This document shows, in pieces, positions 10,955-19,791 of a stretch of DNA of 64,000 nucleotides (the stretch's first letter is position 1; every line of letters begins with the position of its first letter). The stretch is from positions 1,860,001 through 1,924,000 of the forward strand of contig JAOSJV010000001.1 in assembly GCA_027493935.1 (NCBI GenBank), read 5' to 3'. The notes beneath the pieces were generated by a model that saw only the letters and a list, made by a program, of their open reading frames with translations, had not been told where the DNA came from and did not search any database. The DNA is from Burkholderiales bacterium. Lineage in GTDB: Bacteria; Pseudomonadota; Gammaproteobacteria; Burkholderiales; SG8-39. Both the position numbers and the translations under genes were made by a program.

Positions 10955-11011
10955 ATTATACTGCTTGTGTTTTCGGATTCATGCATTATAATGCACTCCA
11001 GTCGAATTGCA
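10955..11011. promoter_or_regulatory. Divergent box promoter with candidate BoxR operator
   Basis: In this AT-rich spacer, TGCA (10982-10985), six bases (TTATAA) and TGCA (10992-10995) form a palindrome. A further TGCA lies at 11008-11011. TGCA repeats are the known recognition element of BzdR/BoxR regulators. The palindrome contains TATAAT at 10987-10992, with TTGTGT 16 bases upstream, giving a plus-strand promoter that BoxR binding would block. TATAAT on the minus strand (10955-10960) is the likely -10 for boxR. The related decamers attatactgc (10955) and attataatgc (10985) are exactly 30 bases apart. Confidence 0.75.
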
Positions 11012-11075
11012 AGCGCCCAGCCGAGGCGCGCAAGGTCCGGAAGAACGAAAGTCCGGAAGAACGCAAGAGGACCCG

Positions 11076-11552
11076 ATGGCGCTGGATCTGACGATCCTCG
11101 TGGGCACCATGACCGGAACGGCGCAGCTCGTGGCGCAGGCGCTCGAGCTCGCGCTCGACGACGGCGAAACGCGCGTGAGCGTGCGGCCGATGGACGGGCT
11201 GACGGCCGAAGCGTTCGCTGGCGCCGGCCTCTACCTGATCTGCACCTCGACCTACGGCCAGGGTGACGTGCCCGACAATGCGAAGCAGCTCTACGAGTCG
11301 CTTCAGAACGAGCGGCCGGATCTCGCCGACGTCCGGTACGGCGTGATCGCGCTCGGCGACCGGACCTATGCGGACACGTTCTGCAACGGCGGCAAGCGGT
11401 TCGACGCCGCGCTCGCGGCGTGCGGCGCGCGCCGCATCGGCGAGCTTCTCTGCCACGACGCGAGCGCCGGGACGATGCCGGAAGAGGTCGCCGAGGCGTG
11501 GGTAGACCGCTGGATCGCGCTCGCACGCGAGCGGATGCAACTCGCGGCCTGA
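11076..11552 (+). CDS. Flavodoxin-like protein in the box operon
   Basis: The 158-residue product is a short-chain flavodoxin-fold protein. It has an FMN phosphate loop near residue 9 (GTMTGTAQLVAQ), STYGQGDVPDNA near residue 59 and the ALGDRTYADTFCNGG loop near residue 91; it resembles MioC and flavodoxin modules of reductases. The start at 11076 follows AGAGGA; a 13-base direct repeat (11035-11047 and 11051-11063) lies in the leader. It is the first gene of the plus-strand operon under the divergent box promoter. An electron-carrier role for benzoyl-CoA oxidation is plausible, but BoxA alone is known to feed BoxB. Confidence 0.85.
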   Translation: MALDLTILVGTMTGTAQLVAQALELALDDGETRVSVRPMDGLTAEAFAGAGLYLICTSTYGQGDVPDNAKQLYESLQNERPDLADVRYGVIALGDRTYADTFCNGGKRFDAALAACGARRIGELLCHDASAGTMPEEVAEAWVDRWIALARERMQLAA

Positions 11553-11571
11553 CCGCGGCAAGGAGCGCAGC

Positions 11572-12042
11572 ATGACGCCGACCGAATTCCACGCGCTGGT
11601 TGCGCCGCTCACGCAGCACATCGCCGGGCGGCCGCTGGACGCCGCGCTGGAAGAGGAGCTGAACCGCGCCTTTCCGCCCGCGAGCGGGCCGTTCCGCGCC
11701 ATCGAGCGCGCCTGCCACGCTGCGATCGCCGCGGGCTGGATGTGCCGCGAGGGCGATGCCGCGCGCAGGTACGGCCGAATCTTCGAGCCGGCGGCGGCGC
11801 TCGCCGGCTTCAGCGTCGACGTGGTGGACATCACCGATCTGGTCGGCAATCATCACGTTCATCCGACGGGCGAGATCGACATGATCATGCCGGTGACCGC
11901 GGCGGCGAGTTTCGACGGCCGCGGCCGCGGCTGGCTGGTCTATCCGCCCGGCAGCGGGCACCGCCCGACGGTGACCGAGGGACGCGCGTTGGTGCTCTAC
12001 CTGCTGCCGCAAGGCCGCATCGAGTGGAGCAAGCCCGGCTGA
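11572..12042 (+). CDS. DUF4863 / 4-hydroxylaminobenzoate lyase-like protein, copy 1
   Basis: The 156-residue cytoplasmic protein belongs to the DUF4863 (PnbB-like) family, whose named member converts 4-hydroxylaminobenzoate. Diagnostic segments are the RACHAAIAAGWMC helix and HHVHPTGEIDMIMPV, which carries the histidines and acidic residues expected of a cupin-like metal site, then LVYPPGSGHRPTV. The start follows AGGAG six bases away. A second gene of the same family follows at once. Such genes do occur in box operons, but what they do for benzoate is not settled; handling of ring-substituted or spontaneously rearranged CoA intermediates is only a guess. Confidence 0.8.
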   Translation: MTPTEFHALVAPLTQHIAGRPLDAALEEELNRAFPPASGPFRAIERACHAAIAAGWMCREGDAARRYGRIFEPAAALAGFSVDVVDITDLVGNHHVHPTGEIDMIMPVTAAASFDGRGRGWLVYPPGSGHRPTVTEGRALVLYLLPQGRIEWSKPG

Positions 12043-12081
12043 CGCGCGCGCGGTCCGGGCAGACGACCGAGGAGGGCGGAA

Positions 12082-12549
12082 GTGACACCAGAGGAATTCC
12101 AGGCGCTGCTGCGGCCGATGGCCGAGCGCGTGCGGGGCCGGGCGCTCGACAAGACGCTCGAGCGCGACCTGAACAGGGACTTCCCGGGCGACGGCGAGGC
12201 GGTGCAGGCGCTCGCGCGCGCCTGCCGCGAGGCGATCGCGGCGGGCTGGATGTGCAATCGCGAGGCCGCGGGCATAAGATACGGTCGCGTCGTCAAGCCG
12301 CAATTGGAGCTCGCCGGCTGCAGCGTGGACGTGGTGGAGATGGAGGACGTGAAGGGCCCCCACCACCGGCACCCGAACGGCGAGATCGATCTGATCATGC
12401 CCGTCACCGCGACCGCCAAGTTCGATGGACACGGGGCCGGATGGCTCGTGTACGGGCCGGGCACCGCGCACCATCCGACCGTGACGGACGGAAAGGCCCT
12501 AGTGCTGTATCTTCTGCCCGAGGGCGCGATCGAATTCACGCGGAGCTGA
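12082..12549 (+). CDS. DUF4863 / 4-hydroxylaminobenzoate lyase-like protein, copy 2
   Basis: This 155-residue protein is a tandem paralogue of the preceding gene. It shares RACREAIAAGWMC, HHRHPNGEIDLIMPV and WLVYGPGTAHHPTV in the same order, with obvious divergence elsewhere, so the duplication is not recent. The GTG start at 12082 is preceded by a strong GGAGGGCGGAA. Both copies keep the histidine cluster around residue 92, so both may be active, perhaps as a heteromer or with different substrates. It lies 112 bases before the benzoate-CoA ligase start. Confidence 0.8.
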   Translation: MTPEEFQALLRPMAERVRGRALDKTLERDLNRDFPGDGEAVQALARACREAIAAGWMCNREAAGIRYGRVVKPQLELAGCSVDVVEMEDVKGPHHRHPNGEIDLIMPVTATAKFDGHGAGWLVYGPGTAHHPTVTDGKALVLYLLPEGAIEFTRS

Positions 12550-12660
12550 GCGGCCGCGGTAGAACGGTCCGTGCCGGAGCGGGACGAACCGGGACGAGCG
12601 TCTGCGCCGTTGCCGTGCATCGCGGCCGGCGGACGCCCCAGCGAGAGAGGAGGGGAAAGC

Positions 12661-14262
12661 GTGCCGAGCCTGAGCACGGCCGACCACGGCGTGAGCCCGC
12701 CGGCGGTGAGCGTCCCGCGGGACTACAATGCGGCGCACGACCTCGTCGAGCGCAACCTTGCGGCTGGCCGCGGCGGCAAGCTCGCCTACATCGACGACGC
12801 CGGCCGCTACACATACGCCGAACTCGCCGAGCGCGTCAACCGCGCCGCGAACGCCCTCACCAGCCTCGGCCTCGAGATGGAGCATCGCGTGATGCTCGCG
12901 CATCTCGACACCATCGACTGGCCGAGCGTGTTCCTCGGCGCGATCAAGTCCGGGATCGTGCCGGTCGCGGTGAACACGCTGCTCACGAGCGCCGACTACG
13001 AGTACATGCTGAGAGACAGCCGCGCGCGGGCGCTCGTCGTCTCCGAGCAGCTGCTGCCGGTGCTCGAGCCCGCGATCAAGGCCTCGCCGCTCCTCGAGCA
13101 CGTCGTGGTCTCCGGCGGGAATGCCGGCCGCTACCTGTCGCTGCAGGCGCTGATGACCGAGGCCGGACCGCGCCGCGAGCCCGCGCCGACGACGAGCGAC
13201 GATCCGTGCTTCTGGCTCTACTCGTCGGGCTCGACCGGCGCGCCGAAGGGCACGGTCCACGTCCACTCGAGCGCGATCCTGACCGCCGAGCTCTACGCGC
13301 GGCCGATCCTCGGCATCCGCGAGCAGGACGTCGTCTTCTCCGCCGCGAAGCTCTTCTTCGCCTACGGTCTCGGCAACGCGCTCTCGTTTCCGCTCGCGGC
13401 AGGCGCCACGACGATCCTCATGGCCGAGCGGCCCACGCCTGACGCGGTGTTCAAGCGCCTAACCGGGCACAGGCCGACGATCTTCTACGGCGTGCCGACA
13501 CTCTTCGCGGCGCTGCTCGCGGCGCCGTCGCTGCCCAAGCGTGCCGACGTCGCGATGCGTTTGTGCACCTCCGCGGGCGAGGCGTTGCCGGCCGACATCG
13601 GCAAGCGGTGGACCGACCACTTCGGCGTCGAGATCCTCGATGGCATCGGCTCGACCGAAATGCTGCACATCTTCCTGTCGAACCGGCCGGGCGAGGTGCG
13701 CTACGGCACGACCGGCAAGCCGGTGCCGGGCTACGAGTTGCGGCTGGTCGACGAGCACGGCGACCCGGTGCGGGCCGGGGAGCTCGGTGAACTGCAGATC
13801 AACGGACCCACCGCGGCGGCGATGTACTGGAACAACCGCGCGCGGTCACGCGACACGTTCATCGGCGCGTGGACGCGCAGCGGCGACAAATACACGGTCG
13901 ACGCCGACGGCTACTACACCTACGGCGGCCGCTCGGACGACATGCTGAAGGTGAGCGGCATCTACGTCTCGCCGTTCGAGGTCGAGGCCGCCCTGCTCAC
14001 CCATCCGGACGTGCTCGAGGCGGCCGTGATCGGCGTGCCGGACGAGCAGGACCTGATCAAGCCCAAGGCGTTCGTCGTCGCGAAGCAGGGCGTAAAGGCG
14101 TGCGACGCGCTCGGCGACGCGCTTAAGCAGCACGTCAAGGACCGCCTCGCGCCGTACAAGTACCCGCGCTGGGTGGAGTTCGTCCCGGAGCTGCCGAAGA
14201 CGGCGACCGGCAAGATCCAGCGCTTCAAGCTGCGCGCGCGTGAGGAGGATGCGCGCAAGTGA
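12661..14262 (+). CDS. bclA: Benzoate-CoA ligase
   Basis: The enzyme activates benzoate to benzoyl-CoA with ATP, the entry step for BoxAB. The 533-residue product is an ANL-superfamily ligase of the benzoate-CoA ligase subfamily. It has the P-loop YSSGSTGAPKG near residue 185, the adenine motif DGIGSTEMLHIFLSN, the GGRSDDMLKVSGIYVSP hinge and the catalytic C-terminal lysine in PKTATGKIQR. I use the GTG at 12661, which follows GAGGAGGGG and gives the usual length; upstream frame sequence shows no homology. The operon position under the BoxR promoter supports benzoate as substrate. Confidence 0.93.
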   Translation: MPSLSTADHGVSPPAVSVPRDYNAAHDLVERNLAAGRGGKLAYIDDAGRYTYAELAERVNRAANALTSLGLEMEHRVMLAHLDTIDWPSVFLGAIKSGIVPVAVNTLLTSADYEYMLRDSRARALVVSEQLLPVLEPAIKASPLLEHVVVSGGNAGRYLSLQALMTEAGPRREPAPTTSDDPCFWLYSSGSTGAPKGTVHVHSSAILTAELYARPILGIREQDVVFSAAKLFFAYGLGNALSFPLAAGATTILMAERPTPDAVFKRLTGHRPTIFYGVPTLFAALLAAPSLPKRADVAMRLCTSAGEALPADIGKRWTDHFGVEILDGIGSTEMLHIFLSNRPGEVRYGTTGKPVPGYELRLVDEHGDPVRAGELGELQINGPTAAAMYWNNRARSRDTFIGAWTRSGDKYTVDADGYYTYGGRSDDMLKVSGIYVSPFEVEAALLTHPDVLEAAVIGVPDEQDLIKPKAFVVAKQGVKACDALGDALKQHVKDRLAPYKYPRWVEFVPELPKTATGKIQRFKLRAREEDARK

Positions 14263-14309
14263 CACCAAGAGCAAAGCTTTCTGCAACCACGATGTCCACG
14301 GAGGGAAGC

Positions 14310-15527
14310 ATGTCAGAAGCGAAGTTCCGAAGCAGCGCTCGCCGCAAGTTCCTGCAGGATTCGGCAGCCCTCGGCGGCGCGGCCGCGCTCGGCGGGTTCG
14401 CCCCCACGATCGCCCGCGCGCAGGCGCAGAAGGTGAAGGTCGGGCTGATGCTTCCCTACAGCGGGACGTACACCCAGCTCGGGATAGCGATCGAGAACGG
14501 GTTCCGGCTCGCGATCGCGGAGAACGGCGACAGGATCGCCGGGCGCGAGATCGAGTACGTCAAGCTCGACGACGAGTCGAACCCGGCCAAGGCGACCGAC
14601 AATGCGAACAAGCTCGTCACTGGCGACAAGGTCGACATCCTGGTAGGCACAGTGCACTCCGGCGTCCAGGCCGGGATGCTGAAGATCGTGCGCGAGACGG
14701 GCGTGCTGCACATCGGTCCGAACGCGGGCCTGAACGCGATGACGACCGCGTTGTGCGCGCCGAACATGTTCCGCACGTCGTTCGCGAACTCGCAGGTGTC
14801 CTACCCGATGGGCAAGGTGCTCGCCGAGCGGCGCGTGAAGAACGCGGTGACGCTGACGTGGAAGTACTCGGCCGGCGAGGAGAGCGTGAACGGATTCAAG
14901 GACGCGTTCACCAAGGGCGGCGGCAAGATCATGCGCGAGCTGTGGATCCCGTTTCCGAACGTCGAGTTCCAGTCGCTGCTCACCGAGATCGCTTCGCTCA
15001 AGCCCGAGGCGGTCTACGTCTTCTTCGCCGGCGGCGGCGCGGCGAAATTCCTCCGCGACTACCAGGCCGCGGGGCTCAAGGGCAAGATCCCGCTGTACGG
15101 CGCCGGATTCCTGACCGACGGGATTCTCGAGGCGGCCGGCGTCGCAGAGGCGGCCGCGGGGGTCGAAACGACGCTGCACTACGGCGACGGCATCGACACC
15201 GCCAAGAACAACGCTTTCCGCCTGAGCTATGCCAAGGCGTACAAGCTCCAGCCCGACGTATACGCGGTGCAGGGCTATGATGCCGGGTTGCTGTTCGTCG
15301 CCGGGATGAAGGCGGTCAAGGGAGACATCGGGAACAAGAAGGCGATGATCGCCGCGATGGAGAAGGCCGAGATCGACAGCCCGCGCGGGCGGTGGCGCAT
15401 GTCGAAGGCGCACAACCCGGTGCAGGATTTCTACCTGCGCAAGGTGGTGGGCAAGGAGAACAAGGTCATCGGCGTGGCGGCGAAGGCGCTCGACTATCCG
15501 CCGGCGCGCCTCTGCAGGATGGCCTGA
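14310..15527 (+). CDS. Liv-type ABC transporter substrate-binding protein (benzoate-linked)
   Basis: This periplasmic binding protein of the branched-chain amino-acid/aromatic acid type has a Tat-style signal (SARRKFLQDSAALGG) ending near ARAQAQ, so it is probably exported folded. The mature part begins KVKVGLMLPYSGTY and has the fold's LVGTVHSGVQAGM and AVQGYDAGLLF segments. Of two in-frame ATGs (14292 and 14310) the second has GGAGGG correctly placed. It follows bclA closely and precedes permease and ATPase genes. Binding proteins in this position commonly take benzoate or related aromatic acids; the ligand here is inferred from context. Confidence 0.88.
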   Translation: MSEAKFRSSARRKFLQDSAALGGAAALGGFAPTIARAQAQKVKVGLMLPYSGTYTQLGIAIENGFRLAIAENGDRIAGREIEYVKLDDESNPAKATDNANKLVTGDKVDILVGTVHSGVQAGMLKIVRETGVLHIGPNAGLNAMTTALCAPNMFRTSFANSQVSYPMGKVLAERRVKNAVTLTWKYSAGEESVNGFKDAFTKGGGKIMRELWIPFPNVEFQSLLTEIASLKPEAVYVFFAGGGAAKFLRDYQAAGLKGKIPLYGAGFLTDGILEAAGVAEAAAGVETTLHYGDGIDTAKNNAFRLSYAKAYKLQPDVYAVQGYDAGLLFVAGMKAVKGDIGNKKAMIAAMEKAEIDSPRGRWRMSKAHNPVQDFYLRKVVGKENKVIGVAAKALDYPPARLCRMA

Positions 15528-15543
15528 CCCCGGCCGCTCCGAC

Positions 15544-15579
15544 ACGGGCCGGCGCCTCACGGGGGTGTCGGCCCGTTTT
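15544..15579 (+). terminator. Intra-operon hairpin with T-run (terminator or attenuator)
   Basis: The arms acgggccg (15544-15551) and cggcccgt (15569-15576) form an 8-base stem with a 17-base loop, followed directly by TTTT. It lies between the binding-protein gene and the first permease gene. Such a partial terminator would keep the binding protein more abundant than the membrane components, as is usual for ABC importers. Confidence 0.6.
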
Positions 15580-15587
15580 CGTGAATC

Positions 15588-16484
15588 ATGGACCTCGGCA
15601 CGTTCCTCATCCAGGTGCTGAACGGCGTTCAGTACGGGCTGCTGCTTTTTCTGGTCGCGAGCGGCCTGACGCTGGTGTTCGGCATCATGGGCATCATCAA
15701 TCTGGCGCACGGCAGTTTCTACATGATCGGGGCCTATCTGGCCTGGTCGCTGTCGCAGCACTTCGGCAGCCTGGGGCTCGCGATCCTCGCCGGCGTCGTC
15801 CTGACCGTGCTGATCGGCATGGCGCTGGAGTGGTTGCTCATAAACAAGCTCTACCACCGCGATCACCTCTACCAGGTGCTGCTCACCTACGGTCTGATAC
15901 TCGTCTTCGAGGAGCTGCGCAGCGTGATCTGGGGCAACGACGTGCACGGCGTCGCTGTGCCCGAGTGGCTCAGCGCTTCGATCCGGCTCACCGACACGCT
16001 CGCCTATCCGGTGTACCGGCTCTGGATCTCGGCCGTCTGCCTGGTGCTCGCGGTGCTGATGTACCTGCTCATCCAGCGCACGCGTCTCGGCATGATGATC
16101 CGCGCCGGCGCCTCGAACCGCGAGATGGTGCAGTCGCTCGGGATCAACATCCAGCTCGTCTACCGCCTCGTCTTCGCCCTCGGTGTGGCGCTCGCCGCGT
16201 TCGCCGGCATGATCGCCGCGCCGGTCTCGTCGGTTTTTCCCGGCATGGGCAACCAGGTGCTGATCATCTGCTTCGTGGTGGTCGTGATCGGCGGCATCGG
16301 TTCGGTGAAGGGTGCGATGGCCGGGGCCATCCTCATCGGGCTGGTCGACACCTTCGGCAAGATCGTCCAGGTGGAGATCGCCGGCTTCCGGGTGCTGCCG
16401 GAGCTCGCAGGGATGACTGTCTACCTCCTCATGGCCGCGGTTTTGTTGTGGCGGCCCGAGGGCATCTTCGGAAGGCGGCTCTGA
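15588..16484 (+). CDS. Liv-type ABC transporter permease (LivH)
   Basis: This 298-residue inner-membrane permease has about eight hydrophobic helices. Family landmarks are NGVQYGLLLFLVASGLTLVFG, INLAHGSFYMIGAY near residue 40, and the late INIQLVYRLVFALG and VVVIGGIGSVKGA segments; the last is the cytoplasmic coupling loop. It pairs with LivM (next gene, one base after the stop) to form the channel. No start ambiguity of consequence. Substrate is inferred to be benzoate or another aromatic acid from operon context. Confidence 0.92.
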   Translation: MDLGTFLIQVLNGVQYGLLLFLVASGLTLVFGIMGIINLAHGSFYMIGAYLAWSLSQHFGSLGLAILAGVVLTVLIGMALEWLLINKLYHRDHLYQVLLTYGLILVFEELRSVIWGNDVHGVAVPEWLSASIRLTDTLAYPVYRLWISAVCLVLAVLMYLLIQRTRLGMMIRAGASNREMVQSLGINIQLVYRLVFALGVALAAFAGMIAAPVSSVFPGMGNQVLIICFVVVVIGGIGSVKGAMAGAILIGLVDTFGKIVQVEIAGFRVLPELAGMTVYLLMAAVLLWRPEGIFGRRL

Positions 16485-16485
16485 G

Positions 16486-17449
16486 GTGGCCAGCGCGGGC
16501 GTTCGCCTTGCGGTGCTCGGCGTGCTCGCCCTGGCGCTCCTCGCGCTGCCGTTCCTCGCCGACAAGTTCTACGTCCAGCTCGCCACCAAGATCCTGATTC
16601 TCGCGATCTTCGCGATGAGCCTCGACCTGCTGGTCGGCTACACGGGGCTCGTCAGCCTCCGGGCACGCCGCATTCTTCGGCTTCGCCGGGTATCTGCTCG
16701 CGCTCGTCTCGCCGCAGTACGAGGCGGCGAGCCTGTGGACCTCGCTCGCGATCGCTCTCGCGGGCAGCGCGGTTCTGGCGCTGGTGATCGGCGCGCTGGT
16801 GCTGCGCACGTCGGGCATCTACTTCATCATGGTGACGCTCGCCTTCGGCGAGATGCTGTTCCACGTGTTCCACGACACGAGCATCGCCGGCGGCTCCGAC
16901 GGCGTCTACGTCTATGTGCGCCCGGTCGGGGCCGTCTTCGGCTGGCAGCCGTTCGACTTCGAGAACTTCGCCCACTTCTATCTGGTGGTGCTGGTCGCCG
17001 CGCTCGCGGTGTACGCGCTGCTGCGGATGGTGCTCGCATCGCCGTTCGGGCGCGTGATCGTCGGCATCCGCGTGAACGAGCATCGCATGCGGTCGCTCGG
17101 GTATCACACCTTCCGCTACAAGCTCGTGTGCTTCGTGCTCGCTGGCACGCTCGCCGGGCTGGCGGGCTACCTCTCCGCGGTGCAGTTCGGCGTCGTCAAT
17201 CCGGACATGCTCGGTTTCCACGTTTCCGCATCGGCGCTGATGATGGTGATTCTCGGCGGGATGGGAACGCTGGTCGGTCCGGCCATCGGCGCGGCCGTGA
17301 TGATGATCCTGGAGCTCCTGTTCCAGAGGATCACCGACCATTGGCTGCTCCCGATGGGCGTTTTCATCGTGCTCGTGGCGCTGATGCTGCCGCGCGGGCT
17401 GGTCGGTCTCGTGACGGGCGCGCGTGCAAAGGACGAATCGCGTGGCTGA
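16486..17449 (+). CDS. Liv-type ABC transporter permease (LivM), frameshifted
   Basis: The N-terminus from the GTG at 16486 reads correctly to LDLLVGYTGLVSL. One surplus C at about 16659-16660 then shifts the frame; the expected GHAAFFGFAGYLLALVS continues in the next frame through VLRTSGIYFIMVTLAFGEM and VILGGMGTLVGPAIGAA to the stop at 17449. Restored, the protein has about 320 residues and the normal LivM topology. It overlaps the following ATPase gene by eight bases. An indel confined to a CC run suggests a sequencing error. Confidence 0.87.
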
Positions 17450-18212
17450 GGCCGCGGCCCGCGAGACGGTGCTGCGCACCGAGGCGCTCTCGCGCCGATT
17501 CGGCGGGCTCGCGGCGGTCGACAACGTCGCGCTCGAGTGCCGCATGGGCGAAGTGCATGCGGTCATCGGCCCGAACGGCGCCGGGAAGACCACCCTGATC
17601 AACATGCTCTCGGGAGATCTGCCGCCGTCCGCCGGGCGCGTGTTCCTGCGCGACCGCGAGATCACCGGCCTGCGCTCCGACGAGATCTCGCGCCTGGGCG
17701 TGGGCCGGAGCTACCAGAAGACCAACGTTTTCCTGTCGTTCACGGCGTTCGAGAACGCGCGGCTCGCGGCGCAGTCGCGGCTGCCGTCCTCGATGCGGTT
17801 CTTCCGTGCGGCGCGGACTTATCGGAAGGTCAACGAGGCGGCCGAGCGCGCGCTCGTTCAGGCCGGGCTCGAGGGTCGCGGGGGCGTTCCGGTGTCTGCA
17901 CTCTCGCACGGCGAGCAGCGCCAGGTGGAGATCGCGATGACGCTCGCTACCGGGCCGAGCATGCTGCTGCTCGACGAGCCGCTCGCCGGCATGGGCGCCG
18001 AGGAATCGGCGCGCATCGTGGAGCTCCTGCAGAAGCTCGTCGCCGGCCACGCGATCCTGCTGGTCGAGCACGACATGGACGCGGTGTTCGCCGTCGCGGA
18101 CGTGCTCACGGTGATGGTCAACGGAACCGTCCTCGCGAGTGGTCCGCCGGAGGCGATACGCAGCAACCCCGAGGTACAGGAGGCGTACCTCGGCACCGAG
18201 GAGGCACATTGA
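17442..18212 (+). CDS. Liv-type ABC transporter ATP-binding protein (LivG)
   Basis: This 256-residue ABC ATPase has Walker A GPNGAGKT near residue 43, a signature motif degenerated to LSHGEQRQVEIAMTLA, Walker B MLLLDEPLAGMG and the H-loop EHDM. It carries the LivG-type inserted segment after RSYQKTNVFLSFTAFEN. The GTG start at 17442 overlaps the end of livM, with AAAGGA upstream. The nucleotide-binding dimer formed with LivF powers import. Confidence 0.92.
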   Translation: MAEAAARETVLRTEALSRRFGGLAAVDNVALECRMGEVHAVIGPNGAGKTTLINMLSGDLPPSAGRVFLRDREITGLRSDEISRLGVGRSYQKTNVFLSFTAFENARLAAQSRLPSSMRFFRAARTYRKVNEAAERALVQAGLEGRGGVPVSALSHGEQRQVEIAMTLATGPSMLLLDEPLAGMGAEESARIVELLQKLVAGHAILLVEHDMDAVFAVADVLTVMVNGTVLASGPPEAIRSNPEVQEAYLGTEEAH

Positions 18213-18940
18213 GCGGTGCGGCGATGAGCGGCGACGTCCTCGTCGAGGCGCGAGGCATCCACACCTACTACGGGGCGAGCCACGTCCTGCACGGGGTGGA
18301 CTTCAGCGTGCGGCGCGGCGAGACCGTGGGGCTCATGGGCCGCAACGGCATGGGCAAGTCGACGCTGCTGCGGAGCATTCTCGGCCTGGTGCGGCCGCGC
18401 GAGGGGCGCGTGACGGTGAATGGGCGCGACATGACGCGGGCGGCGCCGCACGAGATCGCGCGCGCCGGGATTGCCTACGTCCCCGAGGGCCGCGGCATCT
18501 TTCCGAACCTGAGCGTGCGGGAGAACCTGATGATGGCGGCGCGCCCGGGCGCCGGCGGCAGGCGCGAGTGGTCCTTCGCGCGCGTCGTCGAGACGTTTCC
18601 GCGGCTCGCCGAGCGGATGAACCACGGCGGCGGACAGCTCTCCGGCGGCGAGCAGCAGATGCTCACGATCGGACGCGCGCTGATGACCAATCCGGACATG
18701 CTGATCCTGGACGAGGCGACCGAGGGGCTCGCGCCGCTGATCTCGCGCGAGATCTGGAACATCATCCGGCGCATCAAGGAGGCCGGCATCGCGACCGTGA
18801 TCGTGGACAAGAACTTCAACGCGGTTTCCGGGATCGCCGACCGCGCGCAGATCCTGGTGAAGGGAACGACCGTCTACGAGGGCTCGAGCGCCGAGCTGCG
18901 GGCACAGCCGGACCTGCACGCGAAATACCTCGGGGTCTAG
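18209..18940 (+). CDS. Liv-type ABC transporter ATP-binding protein (LivF)
   Basis: This ABC ATPase of about 243 residues has Walker A GRNGMGKS, signature LSGGEQQMLTIGRAL, Walker B MLILDEATEGLAP, and VDKNF in the H-loop position where most family members have a histidine (EQN or EHD). I place the start at the TTG at 18209, overlapping the livG stop and five bases after GAGGAGG; an ATG at 18224 is possible but lacks a ribosome site. It is the last gene of the box-linked import operon. The lysine in place of the usual H-loop residue recurs in some LivF proteins and need not abolish activity. Confidence 0.88.
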   Translation: MSGAAMSGDVLVEARGIHTYYGASHVLHGVDFSVRRGETVGLMGRNGMGKSTLLRSILGLVRPREGRVTVNGRDMTRAAPHEIARAGIAYVPEGRGIFPNLSVRENLMMAARPGAGGRREWSFARVVETFPRLAERMNHGGGQLSGGEQQMLTIGRALMTNPDMLILDEATEGLAPLISREIWNIIRRIKEAGIATVIVDKNFNAVSGIADRAQILVKGTTVYEGSSAELRAQPDLHAKYLGV

Positions 18941-19107
18941 TAGCCTGCGCCCGCGACCCGGCGCGCCGATGGCGCGGCGCGGCGTGAGCGCGCCGTGCGG
19001 GAGCTTGCACCCGTCGCGGCGGGTGGCGCGGCCTCGCGCCCTCGCAGCCGGCCGCGCGCGGCGCAGTGCGCGGCCGGAGAGTGCCGCGGCTGGGTTAAGC
19101 TAGCGGC

Positions 19108-19791
19108 GTGCTCAGGATCCGCTCGCTCGCCAAGCGTTACCGCGGCCCGCGATCGCGGACAGTGCTCGCGGGCGTGGACTTCGATCTCGCCGCCGGCGAG
19201 TACGTGGCGGTGATGGGCGAGTCGGGGATCGGCAAATCGACGTTGCTCAACCTGATCGCAGGCCTGGACCGGCCGGATGCCGGATCGATCGAGCTGGAGG
19301 GGCGCGAGCTCGGCGTGCTCGATGACGACGCCCTCACCGGGCTTCGCCGCACGCGCATGGGATTCGTCTTCCAGGCGTTCCACGTCCTGCCGTACCTTTC
19401 GGTCGCGGACAACGTCGCGCTTCCGCTCGTGCTGCTCGGCGAGCGCGCGGCGCACCGAGACGAGCGGGTCGCGGCGATGCTCGGCGCGGTCGGGCTCGAG
19501 GAGCGCGCCGCCAGCCGCCCGAGCGAGCTGTCGGGCGGCGAGCTGCAGCGGGTTGCGATCGCCCGTGCGCTCGTGCACCGTCCCGCGCTCGTCCTCGCCG
19601 ACGAGCCGACCGGCAACCTCGACCCGGACAGTGCGGTGCAGGTCCTGGCGCTGCTGCGCGACGCGGTGAAGCGCCATCACAGCGCCGCGATCCTGGTCAC
19701 GCATTCGCGTGCCGCCGCCGCGACCGCGGACCGTATCTACACGCTCACGGCGGGCGGCCTGCTCGCGGGCGACACGCGCGAGCTGGCGTAG
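19108..19791 (+). CDS. LolD-like ABC transporter ATP-binding protein
   Basis: This 227-residue ATPase belongs to the MacB/LolD class that partners FtsX-type permeases. It shows Walker A GESGIGKS near residue 37, FVFQAFHVLPYLSVADNV (the class-specific Q-loop region), signature LSGGELQRVAIARAL, Walker B LVLADEPTGNLD and the H-loop THSRAAA. The start is a GTG at 19108. It is followed directly by its permease gene, so the pair should act as an envelope mechanotransducer or lipid/lipoprotein exporter rather than an importer. It has no evident link to the box genes. Confidence 0.9.
   Translation: MLRIRSLAKRYRGPRSRTVLAGVDFDLAAGEYVAVMGESGIGKSTLLNLIAGLDRPDAGSIELEGRELGVLDDDALTGLRRTRMGFVFQAFHVLPYLSVADNVALPLVLLGERAAHRDERVAAMLGAVGLEERAASRPSELSGGELQRVAIARALVHRPALVLADEPTGNLDPDSAVQVLALLRDAVKRHHSAAILVTHSRAAAATADRIYTLTAGGLLAGDTRELA

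Noticed and set aside
14313..16565. A 750-codon minus-strand frame across the binding-protein and LivH genes
   Set aside because: The translation is repetitive and charged with no recognisable domain, and the plus strand holds two clear transporter genes.
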